Source of the DNA: Agarophyton chilense
Lineage: Eukaryota; Rhodophyta; Florideophyceae; Gracilariales; Gracilariaceae
Assembly: GCA_030374765.1 (NCBI GenBank)
Contig: JARGXX010000080.1
Coordinates: 1,364,001 to 1,428,000, forward strand
Length of the DNA stretch: 64,000 nucleotides
Direction of reading: 5' to 3'
The notes under the pieces are model-generated. The model saw only the letters and a program-made list of their open reading frames with translations, made no database searches and had not been told where the DNA came from. The position numbers were made by a program, and so were the translations under genes. The first letter of the stretch is position 1. Every line of letters starts with the position of its first letter. Shown here in pieces: positions 34,175-44,513 of the stretch.

Positions 34175-35140
34175 AGTCCTGTGAAGAATCCCCCTTGAAG
34201 GGAATTGTCCTTCAAAACCTTTTGAATTGGAGATCCCAGGACGCAAGATTATATTCCACTTAGATTGCAAAACACCGACGGCACGCTCGACGTCTTTCCG
34301 CGTGACTTCTTGATGCGTAGCGATAAACTGGTTTTGTTGAGTTACCGTATCACTAACATTATGTACGAAACAAAGCCATCGCCGGTAGATGCCATCTACA
34401 ATTCAATATGAAACTTGTCGTCGAACATCGCAAATCCAGTACTTTTCGGTGGAGGATAAACGCTGTCTGCTATTAGTTTGAGAATAGGAGAGGCCTCAAA
34501 ATAATTGATATCATAACAACTACCAGGAATACCTAAAAGTAAGTGCCAAATCCAAAGTCTTTCGTCTGAAATCGCCTCTACGGTAACTGCCGCAGGTCCA
34601 TCCTTTCCAATGAACTTACTACGCCAAGCTGTAGGGAAGTTCTTTTAAAAATATTAAGAGCAATCTAAACTACAAAGAGTTCCAGGAAATTCTCTATTTT
34701 CACTACATTGCAGTAGTTTTCGAAAATCTTTGTTTGAAGTCTCTCGATAGTATTCCTCTCCGCAACATTCTACCAGAACAGACATAAACCATCGCCAGCA
34801 CTCATTTGCTGTAGAAGATTTCATACTCGTGTATTTACCGACGGAATCGGTTGCACATCCGTACTCCAAAATAAGCATAGCAATGGTTCGTTTTTGATGT
34901 GTAGATAAGCCGACGAGGCCAGTACCGTCATTCTTGAGTAAAATAGCGATGCCGGCACTTTAAATATTATATGTTTTTGTATCGCGGTCGGGATATTCGA
35001 AACCGACGTCAAACCATGTCATAATAGCAAATGGAAGATAAACCATATTAATCTTGATATAATTTCTCAGCACGTGAAGTCCTCTCTCAATCCATATGTT
35101 GAGCCCGACCGGGTTGTAATCCGTCACGATGAGGCGGTTC
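34175..35140 (-). pseudogene. PIF/Harbinger transposase, broken
   Basis: Minus-strand frames give an ordered set of family blocks: TIAMLILEYGCATDSVGKY; ENREFPGTLCSLDC (first catalytic Asp); FIGKDGPAAVTVEAISDERL; LWIWHLLLGIPGSCYDINYF (second Asp); DGIYRRWLCFVHNV; and QEVTRKDVERAVGVLQSKWN (catalytic Glu with the RKDVER signature). These match plant-type Harbinger nucleases. The frame has stops near 34651 and 34642 and a frame change near 34406, just before the DGIYRRW block, so it is dead. The N-terminal end is uncertain around 35.0-35.2 kb. Confidence 0.75.
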
Positions 35141-35234
35141 ACATTTGTCTCAATTAGAGGAAGCGATTAAATCCATGCCACTGATGACAACATCCTCGGA
35201 ATCAAACTCGTCAAGGAAAGGATTAATGATGATG

Positions 35235-35239
35235 ATACC
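35235..35239. repeat. Target-site duplication of element E, left copy
   Basis: ATACC directly outside the left LTR, identical to ATACC at 43512-43516. Confidence 0.85.
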
Positions 35240-35833
35240 TGTGAACGTCATGTTCGTAGATCAGAAAAGGACACAACGCGGGTGGCAACAACCCAAAGGG
35301 ACACAAGTAAATAGTAATGCTCTCGAGAGTACCAGCCCTACAGAGAGCAGAAATAGTGTGTCAAAGACGCGGCAAGAGAAGAAACAAATGCAATTGATAA
35401 ATAGAACGTGAACCCAAATAGATGACGACAAGGTGGCGGGCAAAAACAAAGATATAAAATTGATACGAGGATAGAAAAGGTAAAGGCCTACGCCACAGGT
35501 TGAAACTTTTATTGATGAGGTGGGGTGAGTCGAGGTCACTTGACCAGAGTTGGTCAGAGCCAACCGGAGGCCGCCTTTTATAGACGATTTCCCGGCCGGC
35601 CGGCTCGCAAATTTGCGCGCCGCCCGATACACGGCTATGTTCTGGAGCCTTATCGACGCGGGACGCACTTGCGTTGCGCAACAAGCGTGCGGTATCTAAT
35701 AATTTGTATTTCTATTCTGAAATAAACAGATTATTTCTTTATATCCATCCTTCCATTCAGCCTACGTGCAACGCGCTTTAATTTGCCAGCGATGTTGCAC
35801 GTGCCACGCACCCGCGCCAAAACCGCCACCACA
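35240..35833 (-). repeat. Element E 3' LTR
   Basis: 594 bp. On the minus strand it begins TGTGGTGGCGG and ends ACGTTCACA. A G-rich polypurine tract (GTCCGGGGGTG) precedes it on the minus strand. Confidence 0.9.
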
Positions 35834-35928
35834 CACCCCCGGACTCAGCGATCGCTACGCCGGGCGATCGGCATTGGTGCGTCAGAGGCCGATCCCGGAT
35901 CGTGCTACATGAGAAACATGAAAGGGAT

Positions 35929-38900
35929 TTACATACGATCGAGATGAGGAGTGTAGGCGATTCTGGGCACCGGAACACGAGGGATCAGAAATATCTTCGT
36001 TTCTTCTAGATACAACTGAGAATCGGGGAGGTGCCCATACTGCGCGACTGCATAATGGTACAGAAATACCGTAAAGTGGATGTCTAAAACGGTTCCTATT
36101 CCGGGGTGAACCCTGTCAGACATTTCCATAGGAAGATTTCCATGAGAGCCAATGAGGTACGGCCCATATATCCTGAAAAGTGCGACGTATAGATGGAACA
36201 GATTCCAAACGACTCTCTCTAACTGAGGTGGTGGGAGACGAAGTGGAGCCATCCAATCTTGTAAAGTTGAGCCGGCGACGATGTGTTGACTGAGGTTATG
36301 CCTTGAGACCAGCTGATCAAAATCGACTCTTATAGGAAGCAACGTAATATTTTGCTGCACTGGATGGTTCTCTGCATACTTGTCCTCGTCCAATGTCATG
36401 ACAACATCATCAAGAAGATGTCCAGGTCTCCTAGTGTAAGGCTTGAGGCGTCTGGCGTGCACACCCTGTCGAGTGTATCGTTGGTTCGGTGAGACCAGAA
36501 CATATTTAGGATGCATGGCCTTTACCACGCGGCACGGCCCATAGAATTTGCACTCGAAATCAGGCCACTTCACATTCAGATTCAAGGCTTTTCCATGGAT
36601 AACCAAAACTTCTTCTCCTACCTTGAAACGATGGTTATATTTTGTATCATCTTCTCTTTGCGGCTGCTTGTCAACTCTCGATGCACGAGTGATATTCCCA
36701 GCCATAACTTCATGTCTCCGACTGTTTGGCGTGGAGTGATCGATGAGTGGAAACGGGTCTTCAATATGCATTCTAGGCGGTATTCCATACAAAAGCTCAA
36801 ACGGTGAAGCTCCTGCAATCATCTTGCGGCGCCTGTAGCCAAAAAGAACATCCTCCAAAACCTCTTCCCAATCCTTTTTCTTGTCAAATACCGTCTTACC
36901 AATTGCTTTCTTGATTGTACCCACCATGCGCTCCGCCCTACCATTCGACATAGGGGCGTATGCCAGAACTGGTCGAAGAGAGATTCCCTTTTGCTGCATG
37001 GATTTCTTGAAAATTTCTGCTTTGAACGCAGTGAAATTATCCGATACTATAGTCAACGGTGGTCCAAATGGAGCAACAATTTGAGACTGAACGAAATCCA
37101 ACACGACTGAAGCCGTTTGAGACTTGGTAGCTATCGCGATCGGCCATCCACTTAGGAGTTCGACGCCAATCAATATGAAACGGTTTCCTAGCTTAGACCG
37201 AGGCAGTGGACCAGCAAAGTCTATGGAAAACGTTGCGAAAAGACTTGTCAGTGGAGCCCTTTGATTCGATCGATAATGAAGCAATGGAGAAATGCGCTGG
37301 CAGCCTTCACAACTTCGAACGTATCCAACTATATCAGAGAACATCTGGGGCCACCAAAACCGATCACGAATAAAGTTCTTAGTAGATTCGAGACCCCAGT
37401 GCCCAATATCATCATGAAATGATTTCAGAATTCCTCGACGCTCTTCTTCAGGGGGGACAATTCGTAGTCCAGTCTTCGTGCGGCGAAAGAGCTGAGATTC
37501 CCAGACATAGAAGTTTTTGGCATTTCTCTTCACAGTAGCTCGCTGTTTCGGATCATGCTCCCCCAAAGGCAGGTTGGAGAGATAGCGCCCGATGTCCGCA
37601 CAAAAAGGATCAAGATTGCCGAAAATGTTTTCTTCACTATTGTTTTCAGCAAAATTGCAGTCCAAAATTTCCGGCGCCTCTCCTTTCGCATATCTTGAGA
37701 GATAATCTGCCGCTGTATTGGTCTTTCCGGGCCGATAGACGATCTCAAACTCATACTCGGCCAAAAGATCGAGCCATCGGGCCAGGCGTCCATGAATATC
37801 TTTCTTCTTGAACGCGTAGCTAAGTGCCTGGTGATCCGTAACGAGCTGGAATGGCTTTGCTCCAAGAAGGTAGAAACGAAACTTTTTCAAAGCAAAAACA
37901 ACTGCCAGAGCCTCTTTCTCACATACAGAATAGTTTCGCTCAGCTGCATTCATGGTTCGGCTGGCATACTGAATTGGGTGAAACATCCCGTCTTCCTTCT
38001 TCTGTGCCAATACGGCTCCAAGGGCCAAGCAAGATGCATCTGTCTCCACTCTAAATGGAGATTCAAAGTCTGGTAAGGCCAGCACCGGCGGTGATGCGAG
38101 CTTCTTTTTCAATGTCAAGAAAGCTTCCATCATTTCTGGGGTAAAGGCCAACTTTTGCTTCCGGGATGTAGCCGCATGGAGTGGGGCCGAGGTCTTCGCA
38201 AAGTCTTTGATGAACCGGCGGTAGTAGCTGGCCAATCCAAGGAAACTTCGGAGTTCTGTGGTCGTGGTCGGGACTTGAGCTTCTTGGATCAAAGAAATCT
38301 TGTTCATATCCACTGAGACTCCTGACTCATCAATGATGTGACCCAAAAGCGAGATACGAGGGCGTGCAACAAACTCACACTTCGAAATCTTGATCTTCAA
38401 GCCATAGCTGGAAATGATCTTGATTACTTCAGAGACGTGCTGAACATGTTCCCCCAATGTTCTAGAGAATATTACAACATCATCAATATAAACCCGAGCG
38501 AAGGGGATTTTCCCGAGAACCGAGTCCATCATTCTCTGAAACGTGGCTGGGGCATTCATCAATCCAAAAGGCATGACCTCAAACTGAAAAGTTCCCTGGC
38601 GGCAGATGAAAGTGGTCATTTCTTTGCATTTTGCGGACATTCGAATCTGCCAATAACCAGAAAACAAGTCCAATGTAGTAAAGAAGCAACATCCACCTAA
38701 ATCGTCAAAGATCTGATCCATATGTGGGAATGGCCAGCGGTCCGGCTTCATGTTCTCGTTCAGAGTGCGATAGTCCACGCAAAACCTCGGGTTCCCATCC
38801 TTCTTCATGGCTATTACGACCGAAAAGGCCCATACAGAAGAGCAGCGGCGGATGATCCCGGCTTCCAACATGCGGTCCACTTCCTTCCGAACCACGTCAT

Positions 38901-40998
38901 TGTACTTTGGCGGCAACCTTCTGACGCGAAATTGAATGGGCTTATCAATTGTTACTTCGAAATCATGCATAATCGGAACGTCAGAAGGGCGCAAGTCGTG
39001 CAAAGACCATGCGATCACATTTGAGTCCAAAAGAATATCGGCAATTTTCATCTGAGGGGATTCGATGAGATGAATCAACTTCGACAGGACTTTATCACGC
39101 GATCCAAGTGTGGAGAGTGCGCGATCCAATAAGCGGCCAACTGATTCTGATTCGCTCTGATTGCTTCTGTCAGCTGACTTCTGCAAATGTGAAGATCTAC
39201 AAAAGGGTTCGTGGGGAATACGATTGCAACTAAGACAGTGGCGTACGAAGCCATGAGAGTGTACTTCTTCTACGTCTGTCTCCTCCCCGTTTTCCTGTTG
39301 TCCATTCTGTCTGTTCTCTTCATCGATTTGCGGGTTGGGACCTTCTAAAAATGCTTCATTTCCAATATCTGGTGGCTCTTGAACAACGTATTCATCTTGC
39401 GGGAGCTCTTCCTCGAACTCAAGAAGATATCCTCCGTCTTCGTCATCATTAGTAAGTCCCCTACGTCCTGGTGTTAGTATCGAAGGGTCGATCGGGGGTC
39501 CATATTCGTGCCGCCTAAGGCGGACTCTAATGTCAACATGTTCTCTTCCGGCTGTTTCATCTTGAGCATGAAGCACAATGATCTCGTCGCGTATAGGGAT
39601 TGTGAGGATAGGGTCGCGGTAAAGCGGGATTCCAACTTCTCCAGACTCCTCGTCATCTTCACCATCTTCATCGTCTTCATCATCATCTTCATCTTCTTCA
39701 TCATAATCCGACTGACTGTCGTCACTTACTTCGACTACTTCTCGTTCAGGGCTTACGCTGACTGCCGTCTGCGCACTTTGGAAAGAGGACGTATTGGGGC
39801 CGCTATCCTCGTCACTAGAGGCGTTTTCCTCGGCATCTTCAAATCTGCGGTCATCATCCCGAACGGGGGACTGGGCCTGGGAGGCTACTTCGTAACTATC
39901 ATCCAACTGGACTCGAAAAGCCGGACCATTCGGGGCCAAAGCTCGTATGGGGATTCGGACGAGGATGGGGCCTGTGACGTCATCATTTTGAGGCTCTACC
40001 ACACCGTCATGGTCTTCACCTGTATTCTCTTCTGGATCGGGAGAGTTGTCCTGTGTGGGCGCTTCTTCATCAACTGCAACGAGGGTGACATCTGCGTTTA
40101 TTTCCGCTGATTGGTCCATGATTATCTCCACAAAGTCTGCGTCTCCCACCTCCACCGAATCGGATGGAACCGCATCTGAGTCAGATGTGAAGTCTATGCT
40201 ATCAGTGTCAGAAAGTGGGGCGTAGGATTCCAGCCCAGCGCGATCAAGGTCTAGTCCCAGTGTAATTGACTTGTCATCGTAATTCATTGAAACTTCTTGC
40301 GCGCCAAGATCGATGCATGCATGTAACTTCTCTAATGTTGGACAGCCAATTATGACGTCAAATGGCGGCTTCTGAATGACAAGAAAGTCAAGCGGAACCC
40401 TCACGTTGTCAAATCGAACGGGCACCTCAGTCAACATGCCGACCACGACAGCTATGCTTCCGTCGGCGACTTTGATCTTTCTGTCGGTCGCTTTCGGCTC
40501 CAAGGACAACACATCAGCTAATTCTGCGGACATAATGTTAGGTATGGCTCCAGAGTCTAATAATGCTTGGGTTGTAGTGCCATAGACCTTGATTGACACC
40601 ACCTTTAGTTTGCGCTCATCCTTGAGTACCTGGGCTGCATTAACCCTTCGACGAGAATGTTTTCCTGAAATAATTTTACGGAGGTCTTTCTTCGCCACGT
40701 CAGCATCTCCGCGGATCAGTTGTCCAAAGGTCAGTCCAGATGGCGCATTGGCTAATTCTTCCAGAACGTTGTACTTCCCTGTGCACTCCTCAAGCATCGC
40801 TTTACTCGAGGGCTTCTTAGAAGACGTTTTCCTTGCTTTCTCTGAGCGCTTGCCTCTACCAGTGACGTCACCCTGGGGCCTGACTGCTGTAGAGCAACGC
40901 CCAGTTAGGGGATACTTGAAGATGCAACTCAGAGAATGAGGGTTGAACCCTCCGAGGGTTATGACTATGATCCCCTTTAAGGTGTGCGGAGGTGGCAC
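35929..40998 (-). CDS. Element E pol polyprotein (protease, RT, RNase H, integrase)
   Basis: 1689 codons, opening at 40998. Aspartic protease motif ALLDSGAIPNIMS is near residues 146-157. It is followed by about 450 residues of acidic, disordered-looking sequence (runs of Asp/Glu near residues 430-455). Reverse transcriptase has FCVDYRTLNENMKPDRWPF and the YIDDVVIFS active site near residue 839. RNase H has FRVETDASCLALGAVLA near 990. The integrase has an HHCC region (HDDIGHWGLES, CEGCQRI) near 1195-1230 and core blocks FSIDFAGPLPRS and SDNFTAFKAEI. A GP(Y/F)-like segment FYGPCRVVKAM follows. About 190 residues of unrecognised C-terminal extension end the protein. Confidence 0.85.
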   Translation of the reverse strand: MPPPHTLKGIIVITLGGFNPHSLSCIFKYPLTGRCSTAVRPQGDVTGRGKRSEKARKTSSKKPSSKAMLEECTGKYNVLEELANAPSGLTFGQLIRGDADVAKKDLRKIISGKHSRRRVNAAQVLKDERKLKVVSIKVYGTTTQALLDSGAIPNIMSAELADVLSLEPKATDRKIKVADGSIAVVVGMLTEVPVRFDNVRVPLDFLVIQKPPFDVIIGCPTLEKLHACIDLGAQEVSMNYDDKSITLGLDLDRAGLESYAPLSDTDSIDFTSDSDAVPSDSVEVGDADFVEIIMDQSAEINADVTLVAVDEEAPTQDNSPDPEENTGEDHDGVVEPQNDDVTGPILVRIPIRALAPNGPAFRVQLDDSYEVASQAQSPVRDDDRRFEDAEENASSDEDSGPNTSSFQSAQTAVSVSPEREVVEVSDDSQSDYDEEDEDDDEDDEDGEDDEESGEVGIPLYRDPILTIPIRDEIIVLHAQDETAGREHVDIRVRLRRHEYGPPIDPSILTPGRRGLTNDDEDGGYLLEFEEELPQDEYVVQEPPDIGNEAFLEGPNPQIDEENRQNGQQENGEETDVEEVHSHGFVRHCLSCNRIPHEPFCRSSHLQKSADRSNQSESESVGRLLDRALSTLGSRDKVLSKLIHLIESPQMKIADILLDSNVIAWSLHDLRPSDVPIMHDFEVTIDKPIQFRVRRLPPKYNDVVRKEVDRMLEAGIIRRCSSVWAFSVVIAMKKDGNPRFCVDYRTLNENMKPDRWPFPHMDQIFDDLGGCCFFTTLDLFSGYWQIRMSAKCKEMTTFICRQGTFQFEVMPFGLMNAPATFQRMMDSVLGKIPFARVYIDDVVIFSRTLGEHVQHVSEVIKIISSYGLKIKISKCEFVARPRISLLGHIIDESGVSVDMNKISLIQEAQVPTTTTELRSFLGLASYYRRFIKDFAKTSAPLHAATSRKQKLAFTPEMMEAFLTLKKKLASPPVLALPDFESPFRVETDASCLALGAVLAQKKEDGMFHPIQYASRTMNAAERNYSVCEKEALAVVFALKKFRFYLLGAKPFQLVTDHQALSYAFKKKDIHGRLARWLDLLAEYEFEIVYRPGKTNTAADYLSRYAKGEAPEILDCNFAENNSEENIFGNLDPFCADIGRYLSNLPLGEHDPKQRATVKRNAKNFYVWESQLFRRTKTGLRIVPPEEERRGILKSFHDDIGHWGLESTKNFIRDRFWWPQMFSDIVGYVRSCEGCQRISPLLHYRSNQRAPLTSLFATFSIDFAGPLPRSKLGNRFILIGVELLSGWPIAIATKSQTASVVLDFVQSQIVAPFGPPLTIVSDNFTAFKAEIFKKSMQQKGISLRPVLAYAPMSNGRAERMVGTIKKAIGKTVFDKKKDWEEVLEDVLFGYRRRKMIAGASPFELLYGIPPRMHIEDPFPLIDHSTPNSRRHEVMAGNITRASRVDKQPQREDDTKYNHRFKVGEEVLVIHGKALNLNVKWPDFECKFYGPCRVVKAMHPKYVLVSPNQRYTRQGVHARRLKPYTRRPGHLLDDVVMTLDEDKYAENHPVQQNITLLPIRVDFDQLVSRHNLSQHIVAGSTLQDWMAPLRLPPPQLERVVWNLFHLYVALFRIYGPYLIGSHGNLPMEMSDRVHPGIGTVLDIHFTVFLYHYAVAQYGHLPDSQLYLEETKIFLIPRVPVPRIAYTPHLDRM

Positions 40999-41800
40999 TG
41001 TTTTCTGGTTAGAGTTCGCCTATGAAGGGAAGATTCGGATGGCCCATGGTTGGATTGGCCCCGTGATACACGTGGCTTAATTTCGGCACCGATTTTCGGA
41101 TATTTGTTAGAACGTTGGACTTTTGGGCCCTGACAGTGGGATCTCCACGTGTATGGCCCTGAGCAGGTGTGCACTACCGTCATTAGTAGAGTTTAGTTAG
41201 TGGGCCCTACTTAGGGAGGCGAGATCTGACAGTCCGAGCTCAGAGTAAATGACAACCAAGGTTGGTCTTCGATACCTTTAGAGGTTCTTCGTCGCCATCG
41301 TTTCGGCCTTACAACCCGGAACGGGCTCTGGTTAGCAACGCCTGCGTAGGGACACGACTCTACTTGGAGAGTGCCCACGTTTGGGTTCCGTGCAACAACC
41401 CCCTTGGGACCGCTCAGACGACCTGCGTGCACGATACCCCGTGGGGGTTCTGCTTACTCGTTGCGTGCTTTTTGTGTTTCCTTTCGAAGACAGGTTTTCG
41501 CCCCTGTATTGGGTTTCTTTTGTTGTTTCGCCCCTTTTCTGGTTCTCGGGTCCGGTGCCGGTCAGTGCCCGACCCTCGCCCCGTTTTTCCTCTTCGCCGG
41601 ATTTTCCCCCATTCTTTGGGATACCCATACCCATTCCCGACCCAAAAGGTTTCTACCCCTCACCTCCGTCGGTACTGCTGGAATCCCCCGTGGGAGTTAC
41701 ACCCCACACTACGGGTGGAACGGAGGGCTCTGTCTCTGAGTCTGCCTCCCCCAGGGAGCAAGGCTTCGAACACCTTGAGAGCACTTCCCGTCGCCGGGTT

Positions 41801-42196
41801 TTACTCCACAACTGCCCTAGACTGTGGGTTGGAATTCAGAAGGGAGCGGATTCCCATCCGATCTTCTATTCTGATCTGTTTCGGGAGGGGAGCCCCCTCC
41901 GCGTTTCTCTTTATCACCGTAACCGGTTCTTCTTGCTCCAGATCGCCCACGGTGACAACTGACACTTGACTCGGTTTCTGTTGCTCTTCTACAGCGGCCT
42001 CCCGGGCCCTATCCCTCCAAAGTTCTTCTTGCTGAGATTCACTCTTTGCTCCATCGAATCCAGCTCGCTTGTCCTGGTTAGGGTTTCGGACCCAACAGTT
42101 TACAATTGAATGACCATTCTTGCCGCAGCGTCCGCACCTTGTGTCGCGGTGTGGATTGAGTAGAAACGGGTGTAATAATGGCCAGGCTTCTGGCAA
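41801..42196 (-). mobile_element. Element E gag zinc-knuckle segment
   Basis: CGRCGKNGHSIVNC is a CCHC zinc knuckle, usual at the nucleocapsid end of gag. It lies directly downstream of the capsid frame. The protein continues as a charged spacer (residues such as EEQQKPSQVSVVTVGDLEQE) toward pol. Confidence 0.7.
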
Positions 42197-42201
42197 TACG
42201 T

Positions 42202-42708
42202 TCAGAGTCGCTCTTCGTCTTTATTGGCTTGGGAAGCGGGCGTCTGCGACGTCTTCACAAATAATGCCAGCTTGGAAAGCTGTTCTGCAAGCTGGTCTAC
42301 CTTCTCTTCCATCTGAGGGGCTTCCGGAGTTTTGCTTCTAGAGATCACTTTCTTCGGTGGGGGACTCATGTTGAATGGGTGATGATCTACCAGGATCTTC
42401 TTTCCAGAAACAAATTCTTTCACGAGCGACTTCAGAGTTCTATAATCGGAAGCTCCACGGAACACCACGAATTGAGCGAGATCCGCGTACTGCATGACAG
42501 CGTTTCTCAGCAGTCCAAATCGAGCCTTCTCGTTGAATCCGGCTCTCTCGAACGAATCGTCCATGCTTTTCATCGATCCCAACAGATCGTCGTATGACAA
42601 GCGTGCACTAACTGCTTTTTTGATATGTTCCTCGGGCTCTTCCGGTACTCCAAATCGATCCAAAAACACTTTCTTCACGATCCCATAATCTCTTGCATCC
42701 TCCATCAA
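42202..42708 (-). mobile_element. Element E gag capsid-like segment
   Basis: 168 codons, helical and charged (FLDRFGVPEEPEEHIKKAV, SMDDSFERAGFNEKARFG), ending with a coiled-coil-like segment (MEEKVDQLAEQLSKLALFV). Position and composition fit a Ty3/gypsy capsid. The start may be further upstream than the first ATG here. Confidence 0.6.
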
Positions 42709-42918
42709 GTCTCCCTCCGAGGCAAACGTCTCATAGAAGAACTCAAATGCAGCACCCTACAAGAATCCAAGAAATTCAAGAGCGCGGTCTTCGTCAGATT
42801 TTCCACGAGTTGCGACATTCTCATAAAAGAAAAGAAAACTGCGAATATCAACGCCAGATCCATCAAAGTGGCTCAATCCAGGAACATCAGAAAAGCTCGG
42901 CCCTCCTCGAGAGTACCA

Positions 42919-43511
42919 TGGGAACGTCATGTTCGTAGATCAGAAAAGGACACAACGCGGGTGGCAACAACCCAAAGGGACACAAGTAAATAGTAATGCT
43001 CTCGAGAGTACCAGCCCTACAGAGGGCAGAAATAGTGTGTCAAAGACGCGGCAAGAGAAGAAACAAATGCAATTGATAAATAGAACGTGAACCCAAATAG
43101 ATGAAGACAAGGTGGCGGGCAAAAACAAAGATATAAAAGTGATACGAGGATAGAAAAGGTAAAGGCCTACGCCACAGGTTGAAACTTTTATTGATGAGGT
43201 GGGGTGAGTCGAGGTCACTTGACCAGAGTTGGTCAGAGCCAACCGGAGGCCGCCTTTTATAGACGATTTCCCGGCCGGCCGGCTCGCAAATTTGCGCGCC
43301 GCCCGATACACGGCTATGTTCTGGAGCCTTATCGACGCGGGACGCACTTGCGTTGCGCAACAAGCGTGCGGTATCTAATAATTTGTATTTCTATTCTGAA
43401 ATAAACAGATTATTTCTTTATATCCATCCTTCCATTCAGCCTACGTGCCACGCCTTTAATTTGCCAGCGATGTTGCACGTGCCACGCACCCGCGCCAAAA
43501 CCGCCACCACA
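42919..43511 (-). repeat. Element E 5' LTR
   Basis: 593 bp, nearly identical to 35240-35833. On the minus strand it is followed at once by TGGTACTCTCGAGG, a primer-binding-site candidate whose complement ends in CCA. Confidence 0.9.
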
Positions 43512-43516
43512 ATACC
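43512..43516. repeat. Target-site duplication of element E, right copy
   Basis: ATACC directly outside the right LTR, identical to 35235-35239. Confidence 0.85.
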
Positions 43517-44000
43517 CTTGAAAATACCGTACTCGGCAGAATGAGAGGGTGCTGTTTGGAGTTGAAGGGCTGAACCGGTGGGATATCATGAAATTCACCA
43601 AATCGTAAAATGACAAATTTTAGCCCTGCCCAATGAGAGACCTACAACTGGAGCAATTAGTTGCTTATTTGCTCACACTGGTGGGTATGCTCTCATGGGG
43701 GGGGAAAACGCAAATTGTCATATAATAAAAACACCGCTCGTGTGCTAAGAGACTGATTTGCCGACAATAGGGTGGTGGCTTTATCCAGATTTCGCGCACT
43801 GTATGATAAACGCCGCACACGCAATATCGGCACTTGCAAAGAAACGACGACGCAAACCAGCGAGATATGTGTGACAGTAGTGAAAGTCATCCACTGTATG
43901 AACACGCTTCGCTTATTCTTAAATGGAATGTTTGGCGGCTAAGCGTCGCCTTGGCTTTCTCCTCGTGCAGTATGCGATAGCAGTTTCTGTGGATCATAAA
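43517..44000. other. Intergenic, no gene recognised
   Basis: Before element E landed, this stretch adjoined the sequence now ending at 35239. Short minus-strand frames (43693-43905, 43887-44075) have no motif. It leads into the tandem array. Confidence 0.4.
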
Positions 44001-44400
44001 AATGGTCATACTGTACGCTGTGCCGAGCATTAGCAATTGATATGAAGAAGACAGCGCGAGGCGGTCAATCGACATCCACGCCTGGGTTTATATAGAGAGC
44101 AAAAAAGTGGTCACACGCTGTGCCGAACATTAGCAATTGTGATGAAGAAGACAGCGCGAAGCGGTCAATCGACATCCACGCCTGGGTTTATATAGAGAGC
44201 AAAAAAGTGGTCATACGCTGTGCCGAACATTAGCAATTGTGATGAAGAAGACAGCGCGAAGCGGTCAATCGACATCCACGCCTGGGTTTATATAGAGAGC
44301 AAAAAAAGTGGTCATACGCTGTGCCGAACATAAGCAATTGCGATGAAGAAGACAGCGCGAGGCGGTCAATCGCCACAAACGTCTGCGTTTATAAAGAGGG
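44001..44400 (+). repeat. Tandem repeat, 100-bp unit, four copies, with TATA-like motif
   Basis: The unit starts near GGTCATACGCTGTGCCGAACAT, includes GATGAAGAAGACAGCGCGA and CGGTCAATCGACATCC, and ends GGGTTTATATAGAGAGCAAAA. Successive units begin 100, 100 and 101 bases apart. The middle copies are nearly identical and the outer two are diverged; the last ends in GTTTATAAAGAGGG instead. The array stops about 110 bp before the subtilase ATG. Each unit's TTTATATA could act as a TATA box, so the array looks like a multiplied promoter module. This is inference. Confidence 0.75.
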
Positions 44401-44513
44401 TCAACCCATGACCAGCGACAGGAATTGCACAACGCATATCATGCTTAGTATTATTTCGGATAACTACACGACGCAACCGCATCAAACAGGACCAGCGGCC
44501 ATCTAGTGATACC

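Larger units (their letters stand above)
35240..43511 (-). mobile_element. Ty3/gypsy retroelement E, young-looking and apparently nearly whole
   Basis: An 8.27-kb minus-strand element with LTRs 35240-35833 (3') and 42919-43511 (5'), which differ at only about half a dozen sites including one or two small indels. A perfect ATACC duplication flanks it. Internal parts in order: primer-binding site, gag with capsid and CCHC knuckle, a basic spacer, and one 1689-codon pol frame with protease, a long acidic insertion, reverse transcriptase, RNase H and integrase. No chromodomain is seen. The near-identical LTRs point to a recent insertion. The pol frame is whole; the gag side lies in more than one frame, so at most a few breaks, or a frame change that the family may use. 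Confidence 0.9.

Noticed and set aside
39508-40110. 200-codon plus-strand frame inside element E
   Set aside because: Antisense to the acidic Asp/Glu region of pol; the hydrophobic Ile/Phe runs are just the complement of GA-rich codons.
43204-43404. Small plus-strand frame repeated at 35525-35725
   Set aside because: It lies inside both LTRs of element E; the identical pair reflects LTR duplication and not a gene pair.
44001-44400. Regular repeats considered as a CRISPR array
   Set aside because: Units are contiguous 100-bp tandem copies without spacers, in a eukaryotic setting.
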